Assembly: GCF_018873765.1 (NCBI RefSeq)
Contig: NW_025317382.1
Span: 1-64,000, forward strand
DNA length: 64,000 bases
Source: Telopea speciosissima
Lineage: Eukaryota > Streptophyta > Magnoliopsida > Proteales > Proteaceae
Direction: 5' to 3'
Shown: positions 57,731 through 64,000 of the stretch, piece after piece
Layout of the letters: every line of letters starts with the position of its first letter
How positions within the stretch are numbered: position 1 is the stretch's first letter
Notes under the pieces: generated by a model
The model's database searches: none
Seen by the model: only the letters and a program-made list of their open reading frames with translations
Told to the model about the DNA's origin: nothing
Position numbers and translations under genes: made by a program

Positions 57731-58650
57731 GGATATGAAAATATGATTTTTTTTTTGTTTACAATATTTAAGGGTTTGTCATGGGGATTTTTATGTTATT
57801 ATCTAGTTCACCTACATTTAATCCCAATTTTTTATTTTTTTTTCTGTTAAAATTTAATATTTATTTCAAAATTTTCTTTTTGTATGATTGTATATTATGT
57901 GTTTTCATCTTATTTTGCATTCATCATTTTATATTGGTTTTTACATCCTTTTGATCCTAAATCAATAAGATTGTTAGGTTTCTACACGTTAAATATAATT
58001 CTCATATTTTTACTTTTTTAATATTTCCTTTTTACATTATTTGCATTATTTTATGCATATTTGCATTCTAGGGAAATAGGGTACTTTGGTGCCTAAATTT
58101 TTAAAATTTTTTGTTTCCTTAGAAATGTTATATGTTTTTTTAAACATTAACATGTAAGAGAATATGTTAGTTTACCATTCTATAATTTCTCTTAGTTTTG
58201 TTTTCCATATTATGAATTCGATCCACATCCAAATCTACTTAGAGTTATCCGTATTCAGCCAGAGAATATCTGGATCCGATCACATTTAATTCGTAACCAA
58301 GCTGAATCCAATCCGTTTACAAGTCTAATTCCAAATTGGATTACTTCTGTACGATTTGCTGAGTACGAGAATGATTTTCATACAAGAACCTGATTTGATC
58401 TAATCTCAAAAAGAAACGCTGATTCTTCCGGGAAGAGTAGTGTGACTGATCGAAGTGAGAACAACAAATTAAAGAAAGAATAAAGAATAGAAAAGGAAAA
58501 TGATACACAGCAGGTGCACGATAATAATACAGAAACATCTTTTATTATGACACATCGACCTCAGAGTTCAGATCTGCCTCTAGGGTGTGGATCCCATGTC
58601 CCATGGAGGGATCAGATCAATCCCCTTCCATCCCATGTGGGTAGCTGATT
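57731..58650. other. AT-rich intergenic sequence, nothing recognised
   Basis: Low-complexity T-rich stretch to about 58190, then unique-looking sequence without coding pattern. Confidence 0.5.
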
Positions 58651-58968
58651 CGGATTCTCAACCAAATTGACACACTAATATTACGCGGGAAAATTATCGC
58701 CCCCAGTACTTGGGGCGGTCCAGTGCACATCGTGCGGCTGGGCACAGCCCATGTGTGCACAGTGGGCCCCACCATACACATATGGGCGGTGCCCAGTCGC
58801 ACGATGCGCACAGGACCCCCCAATACTGGGGCGATAAAGATCCACAGAAAACCCATTTGAAGCTTCCTAGAAAGACACGCATCCGGATTCTCAACCAAAT
58901 TGACACACTAATATTACGCGATTTTGCTTTGGAGAAAACCCATTTGAAGCTTCCTAGAAAGACACGCA
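58651..58968. repeat. Tandem duplication carrying a foldback element in one copy
   Basis: A 37-base block (core CAACCAAATTGACACACTAA) occurs at 58651-58687 and 58884-58920, and a 35-base block (core CATTTGAAGCTTCCTAGAAA) at 58847-58881 and 58934-58968. In the second copy the blocks are 13 bases apart. In the first they are separated by the foldback element 58694-58837, so the element entered after or during duplication. Confidence 0.8.
58694..58837. mobile_element. Foldback element 1 (144 bp)
   Basis: Two arms of about 62 bases: the left starts TTATCGCCCCCAGTA, the right inverse starts TTATCGCCCCAGTATTGG. Inner arm pairs include GTGCGGCTGGGCAC / GTGCCCAGTCGCAC. The loop is about 18 bases. 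Non-coding, GC-rich against AT-rich flanks. Confidence 0.8.
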
Positions 58969-59205
58969 CCACAGTTACCACACGCTTACATAAGACAAGT
59001 AACAGCTCAAGAGATGAGATCTATCTTTCAAGGGCCCAGTATTTATTAGGGAATTTATATTCATAAAATGGATATTAGAAAACTATTCCAACATGATGGA
59101 CACTAAACCCTAAATCCTAAAAGTCATAAATTAGAGGAAAGAGAAACACTTACGTTATCATCAGCCAGTGGAAGATCCTTGAGCATTGGTGTTTGAGAAT
59201 GTTGG

Positions 59206-59316
59206 AGTGAGACATCCAACGGCTGGGCTGCTGGGCGTGCGTTGGGATGCACGTTGGGCCCATGTAGGCACACATCTGGACACGCGCCCAGCAGCCCAAT
59301 TGTTGGATGCCTCACT
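59206..59316. mobile_element. Foldback element 2 (111 bp)
   Basis: Arms of about 34 bases: left AGTGAGACATCCAACGGC and TGGGCTGCTGGGCG, right inverse AGTGAGGCATCCAACAAT and TGGGCTGCTGGGCG. Loop about 40 bases. Not the same sequence family as foldback element 1. Confidence 0.75.
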
Positions 59317-59970
59317 GGACACTCACTAGGTGGATTGCTTGCTCGTAGGAGAGAAGCTCAATCCTATTTTGTGAGGGTCTCAATGTCAGTCTTAGACCAG
59401 AATCGATTGATTACAATTCACCAATTGGATCTATTAATTAAACCATTAGGATCATGTATATTTTGGAATCCGAATTAAAGCAAACCAAATAACTAGTTAG
59501 AAATGATTAGGAAACAATGTTAGCAGGGCCAAAGCCTAGCAAGTTTGCCTGCTCACCCAAGCATGGGAAGAAAGCCGGAGTTTACTAGCATGGCATTTCC
59601 ATTTTCTTTGCTAGCTTCTTCACCTTCAGATAACAAAAAAGTGTTTGTCAAAGGAGTTTAGGTCATAATTGAAAAACCAGATCTTCTAACTTGATTTGTC
59701 TTGCAAAAAAACCTGATGATTCGACCTTGTCAAACTCGTTCAAGACAAGTCACATTTTTTTTTATGTATATTTTGTATACAATAAATATGTTAAAATAAA
59801 CGTACTACTCAAAAAAAAAATTTTGATAAAAACATACTCCTCAAAAATACTCTTTCTATTGTCCTCCCCCCCCCCCCAAAAAAAAAAAAAAAAAAAACTC
59901 TTTTGGATTTAATTAACATCTTGAAGGAATTAAGGACCATTTAGCCAAGTTTAGATCCCCTAATATCGAG

Positions 59971-60112
59971 CTACCCGGCAAGACCGTGCTGCCCAGATAT
60001 GGTGAGGCGCGCAATGATCGTCTTATCCCCACTTGGACAAGGAATTCGGGCAGGGATAAGGGCAGTTATTGCACGCCTCGCCATGTCTAGGTAGCACGGT
60101 CCTACCGGGTAG
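59971..60112. mobile_element. Foldback element 3 (142 bp)
   Basis: Arms of about 60 bases: left CTACCCGGCAAGACCGTGCT, right inverse CTACCCGGTAGGACCGTGCT, continuing through GAGGCGCGCAATGA-like pairing to TTATCCC. It lies about 390 bases before the start codon of the second NLR gene, so it could sit in its promoter. Confidence 0.8.
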
Positions 60113-60499
60113 AGGATCCAAGTTGCATTTGGCCTGGACTGACGTGGGATGTTGTGAAAATGCTGTCCTCACCAAACTTCGTCACATTGGCTTTGCAGTC
60201 ATGGAAGGTCTGGAGAAGCTTCCTCTGGGTAAGTTTCAGTCAATAGAAAGTCTATGCAAAGCAGCAATTAAAAATTCTTACGACAACACAAGAATTTACC
60301 AGTTGGGAAGGTTCTCGAAAACGATTTTGTTACTCAACTTAAGAATATATGTATCTTCGTAATTAAGAATCACTTCACTAGTGATATGTATATATATATA
60401 TCTTCGTAAGAACTTCTCTGCAACTCTGAACCTTCAATTGAATCAAAATCCCAACTTTTTAGGGTAGGGTTTAGGGGGTTTTCGTCTTGGGAATTGAAC
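60113..60499 (+). promoter_or_regulatory. Immediate upstream region of the second NLR gene
   Basis: A TATATATATAT run at 60389-60399, about 100 bases before the ATG, is a possible TATA region. An open stretch from 60180 (MEGLEKLPLGKFQSIESLCK) is short and unassigned. Confidence 0.35.
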
Positions 60500-61121
60500 A
60501 TGGCTTTGCAATTTGTTGGAGGAATTGTTTTGGGTCCATTAGCACAGGAATTACTGAATTTGATTAAGGATACCACTGTTAAAGTCTTCCATTTCAGAAA
60601 ATATCTTAAGAAGCTCCAATCCACACTCGAAAGCCTCATTCCTCTGATCGAAGAAGTAGATCGTTTAAATGAAGAGATCAAAGATCGACCAAGAGGGCTT
60701 ATTCAGAAAATGAAAGCAGAATTGGAGAAAGGGAAAGATCTTATGAGTAAGTGTTCTAATGTCTCAATATGGAACTGCTTCAGCAAGCGGTCGTATTCGA
60801 AGAAAATCCTCAAATTAGAACAGGATTTGCTTGAGATCTTTCAGATGCCAGTTCCTGCGGATACCTGGGTCATCGCTCAAACGATCCTGGCTGAGGGGAG
60901 AGCAAGAGAATCGAAAATGATGAGTTTGGCGGGCTCGGGATCGGAGTTTTCATGTGCTGCTCCTGTTCCTGAAATTACTTTTGGATTGGATTTGCCTCTG
61001 ATGGAATTGAAGAAAATGTTGTTGTTTAGAGAAGATGTGAGAGTTCTTGGGGTGTGTGCCCCTGGTGGTTCTGGGAAGACTACGTTAGCTGCCAAGCTTT
61101 GCCGAGATCAAGATGTGAAAG
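60500..61121 (+). CDS. First exon of a second RPW8-type NLR gene
   Basis: ATG at 60500 opens 207 codons plus one base up to a GT donor at 61122, the same exon end and phase as in the first gene. It encodes the RPW8-like domain (MALQFVGGIVLGPLAQELLN) and the start of NB-ARC with P-loop APGGSGKTT (187-195). A 24-residue block before the P-loop (FGLDLPLMELKK...) is identical to the first gene, so the two are paralogues from a local duplication. No exon resembling exon 2 of the first gene is seen in the remaining 2.9 kb, whereas intron 1 of the first gene is 1.17 kb. The gene continues beyond the window behind a longer intron, or is a truncated copy. Confidence 0.85.
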
Positions 61122-61220
61122 GTATGAAATTCTTAAGCTGCTCAAAGCACTTACTACTTGTTTCCTTTCCTCCTCAAACCCTTCTCTTGTTTAGCTGATC
61201 GTTTCGTATTTGTATCTGTT

Positions 61221-61333
61221 CCATTTCCCCAAGTTCCTCTAATAGAGGAGAGTGGATCCCACACAGGTAGTGTGTTCGGACAGGGGTAGGATGGTCATTT
61301 TAAATCCTCTGTTAGAGTAACTTGGGGAAATGG
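61221..61333. mobile_element. Short inverted-repeat element, copy 1 (113 bp)
   Basis: 28-base ends: left CCATTTCCCCAAGTTCCTCT, right inverse CCATTTCCCCAAGTTACTCT. The core has GTGGATCCCAC and GGACAGGGGTAGGATGGTCA. It lies 100 bases after the exon 1 donor of the second NLR gene. Confidence 0.85.
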
Positions 61334-61394
61334 ACCTGCCCAAGAAATAAAGCAGATATTCGGAAAAATTATCTCCTCCAGCTCCTTGCCATGT

Positions 61395-61508
61395 CCAGTT
61401 CTCCAGTCCCTCTAATAAGGAAGGGAGGGCGGATCCCACCCGGGCAGAGTGTTCAGGCAGGGGTAGGGTGGTCATTGCACCCCCTTGTTAGTGGGACTGG
61501 AGAAATGG
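61395..61508. mobile_element. Short inverted-repeat element, copy 2 (114 bp)
   Basis: Same family as copy 1: ends CCAGTTCTCCAGTCCCTCTA and, inverse, CCATTTCTCCAGTCCCACTA. The core has GCGGATCCCAC and GGCAGGGGTAGGGTGGTCA. 61 bases from copy 1, same orientation. Confidence 0.85.
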
Positions 61509-62177
61509 GCGGGGCAAACTGCAGTGAAAAACATTAATGAAACGAATGTAAACAGAGTGGGAGTTCAAGTTTTGCCGAAGGGGCCTGGAGGGCTTTCTAG
61601 CCCATGGGCTGGGCTAAGGTTGGAATTTTCAGGTCGGAGTTGGGTTGGGCTGGGCATGGGCTGAGAAATTGGTTTGAGTGCAACCCGGCCCTGCTATATA
61701 TTTATATTTGTGTATGTAGAACTATGTATTATATTTATATGTATGTATGTATATATGTAGATGTATGCAATATAAGGGCTACAGATTAAGGCTGCGTTTG
61801 GTAACGGTCTGAACAAAGAACGTCCGTTCTTGACTAGAAACGTTCTTTTACGTTCTTGGTATAGAACGGCATTCTGAGACCGAAAATGACCGTTTGGTAA
61901 CATTCTCAAGAACGCTGTTCCGAACGAAAATGGTGTTTGGTAAAATCTATTCTTCCTTATTTGATATTAATTACAATAATGCCATTCTTAGTCAATTATA
62001 CCAAAAAAAATACTTGTAAAAACCTTTCTCTTACCAACCTTAGCATAAAATTAAAATATCTCATTAACATAACCTAAGTAAGTATAAAAATATTTCAAAT
62101 TTGAAAGATGCCATTAAAATTGGGTTCTTGTGTGGATTAGTGTCATAATTGACTATGCTATGAACAGTTGAATAAAA
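61509..62177. other. Repeat-like intergenic sequence in or after the second NLR gene
   Basis: 61600-61690 is rich in GGGCTGGGC motifs, a (TATG)n-like run lies at 61735-61765, and 61795-61945 has inverted and direct GTTTGGTAAC / GAACG motifs typical of short plant DNA elements (GCGTTTGGTAACG near 61793). No exon seen. Confidence 0.45.
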
Positions 62178-62257
62178 GGGCCTTGGTGGATTCGAACCAC
62201 CATCCCCTTGGAACATGCTCATGTGCCAAGTGCTCTACCAATTTGAGCTAAAGACCC
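62178..62257 (-). tRNA. tRNA-like gene or pseudogene with enlarged anticodon loop
   Basis: On the minus strand, an 80-base cloverleaf forms: acceptor GGGTCTT/AAGGCCC (7 pairs, one G-T), D stem GCTC/GAGC, anticodon stem CTTGG/CCAAG and T arm GGTGG-TTCGAAT-CCACC. TTTT follows the 3' end, as for a pol III terminator. The anticodon loop is 14 bases (CACATGAGCATGTT) instead of 7, so no anticodon can be assigned. It could be a tRNA with a tiny intron, a pseudogene or a SINE head. No CCA or poly-A tail is present. Confidence 0.5.
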
Positions 62258-63450
62258 ATCAAATAGAGAACCAAAGAGAAATATAACAAAAAAATTAAGT
62301 AGCATGAATCTCTACATGAGGAATGCAACGGGCAAAGGTCTAAAACAGAAATACATCATTCCTCCTCCCTTGGCTCGCAACTCAGAACAGATCTTCTTCA
62401 TCATATCCCTCACTGCTGATACACACCAATGCATCATTCATTCTCTCTCTCTGATTCACACTTAACAGGGGAGGGATTGATATTTGATACTTCTCAGAGG
62501 CCTTTATTAAGTAGCAATGAAATTTTAAAACATGAATACATGAAAACAACAGAGTATAGTATGGTTGTTCTTTATTTATATTCTCTTTCAAATAGAAGTG
62601 CTTGAGGAACCCTCTATGGCCCTGCTTTTTACCTTTTGGCCTCGCAAGTCACACCCAACCAATCTTTTATACAAAGATAGAACAACAAGTCTGCTAAGCT
62701 TTCATGGCTAGAGACCAATGGGCATAATAGGTACACAAATGCTTGATGTCAGCTAAGCTTTCATGTCCCAGAAAAACAAGTCTCATAGTCAAAGCTTATA
62801 AACAGAGACTGAGGAAAGATCTCTCTCCTTTAAAATCTTCAGAACTTTTATTAGAATAGTACAATTCAAAGGAATAAATTTCACTTTTTTATACCCTATA
62901 TTTTGCATGATACAATGTGGTTTTTAAAACACATTAATAGCTACAATCAATATTACTGCCTTGTTCACTGTTTTCAATTCAAAATTTCAATAAACCTCAA
63001 TGAAACCCCCAATCAACCTCAGTGTTCCTGATCATCATCTATGTTTGTTTTTTAACTTCTTTGCTTTTTCTTGGTATCTCTTGGTTAGAATCTAGCCTCT
63101 GCCTTTTGATTGATTTATTAACATAGCCCAAGCATTGGGTGGTCATATGAACATCCATAGGAGAGATAGAGCAAAGACCAAACATATTGAACAAATGTAT
63201 ACCTAAAACAGAGACAATCGTAAAAATCAAATATGCTTGGGCAAACCCTAATGTCCATACTCTTTCAGAAAATGCAAAATAACATTAAAACTTTATAGTA
63301 GCAGATATCACAGTGACTTTTTCACTTGAGAACCTTGCAGATGAGCATAACTTCCGCTTCAAATTAAATAAAATCTAATTTGCAGTAGAAAGGGGGGGTT
63401 GCAGTAGAAAGTGAGAAATCAGACTGTGAAAGAGAAACACGATCACCACA
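62258..63450. other. No gene recognised
   Basis: AT-rich sequence without coding pattern or transposon ends. It may be intron of the second NLR gene or of the minus-strand gene to its right. Confidence 0.4.
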
Positions 63451-63451
63451 G

Positions 63452-63689
63452 CTATAATATTTACCTCTGAAAGGAGAATGTCGATGAGCCTGAGACTTCC
63501 GATGCGAATGATGATCTTCTTTTTTTTTCGACTCAGTAGCAGTCCTATGCAACTCATGGCGTCCCTTACGGAAACTGGACTCCTTCTTTGATCCCCTAAA
63601 AAACCATCTAGAGATTGATGCAACCCATATGAAGAACCCTTGCGAGCAAATTTCCCTCCAAAACTAGATTCCCCATCAGGCTTCATCAC
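63452..63689 (-). CDS. Candidate first exon(s) of an unidentified minus-strand gene
   Basis: An ATG pair at 63689 opens MMKPDGESSFGGKFARKGSS. After TTTTTTAG (near 63600) a second frame reads a charged, His/Ser/Lys-rich stretch (KGRHELHRTATESKKKEDHH, then HRKSQAHRHSPFRG) up to a GT donor at about 63455. Either one exon in the first frame or two exons are possible. A (CT)n-rich leader lies upstream on this strand. I do not recognise the product. Confidence 0.35.
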
Positions 63690-63754
63690 CCAGGATCAAG
63701 AGAAAGATGAAATAGAAGAGGAAACAAACAAATCAAAGAAACAGAAGAACTGGG

Positions 63755-63785
<31 letters not shown>

Positions 63786-64000
63786 TTGCAGAGATTGCGA
63801 TAAAGAGTTGTAGAGACTGCAGAGAGAGAGAGACAGAGAGAGAGAGAGGGACAGAGACAGCGAGACAGAGAGAGAGACAGAGACAGAGAGAGTGAGGGAG
63901 AGAGCGAGACAGAGAGAGCTAGACAGAGAGTGAGAGAGAGAGAGAGAGAGAGAGCAAGACAGAGAGAGTGAGAGGTAGAGAGACAGAGAGAGAAGGAGAG
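63755..64000. repeat. (GA)n microsatellite region
   Basis: Long GAGA-rich tract with GACA interruptions running to the window end. On the minus strand it is a pyrimidine tract upstream of the candidate exon at 63689. Confidence 0.95.

Noticed and set aside
59969..60362. Plus-strand open frame upstream of the second NLR gene, considered as an extra exon
   Set aside because: Its first part is the arm of foldback element 3, and the NLR start at 60500 already matches the first gene's N-terminus.

Overview
This is a flowering-plant nuclear window: spliced genes with GT/AG introns, pyrimidine-rich leaders, tRNA-derived SINEs and many layers of degenerate retrotransposons. The RPW8-type (CC-R) NLR genes, which look closer to NRG1 than to ADR1, argue for a eudicot or magnoliid-type angiosperm rather than a grass. 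I cannot place the species.

Layout. 1-9815 is a pile of Copia-type LTR elements. A minus-strand Copia (5' LTR 5713-5937, gag-pol about 1040-5170) sits in the protease region of a plus-strand Copia (5938-9815), and that one is cut by a hAT-type non-autonomous element with a perfect 8-bp target duplication (8493-9028). An RTE-type LINE follows (9816-11901). 12224-15576 (minus) is the 5' half of a chloroplast-type PPR gene, four exons encoding 311 codons. Its remaining exons are not in the window. Divergent from it is a broken small-protein gene (16042-16330). 18920-19153 is a small solo LTR with a 5-bp target duplication. 20048-20818 is the relic of a TDY-class MAP kinase gene whose middle has been replaced by an Au-type SINE. 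22662-28385 is a decayed Copia with both LTRs and a matching 5-bp duplication. 28840-31870 and about 36000-42480 are two L1-type LINEs, the second split by a solo LTR of about 2 kb. Another solo LTR with target duplication lies at 43201-43892.

The best-supported intact gene is the five-exon RPW8-NLR gene at 45901-51568 (808 codons, open across all junctions, with P-loop, kinase-2, GLPLAL and QHD motifs). Introns 1 and 3 each carry a Mutator-like non-autonomous element with a perfect 9-bp target duplication. The intron 3 element has long inverted arms. A second RPW8-NLR first exon of the same design lies at 60500-61121, with no further exon before the window ends. Between the two are a disrupted L1 ORF1, two LTR-like insertions, a PP2C fragment and three short foldback elements. 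A twin pair of 113/114-bp elements sits just after the second first exon.

Functionally, only the NLR gene and the PPR 5' half look like host genes under constraint; RPW8-NLRs act as helper immune receptors. I found no operon-like or otherwise novel enzymatic system. The unusual content is structural: nested insertions that can be read to the base pair, and a concentration of foldback/MULE-type elements in and around the NLR pair that could produce hairpin RNAs. That last point is inference.
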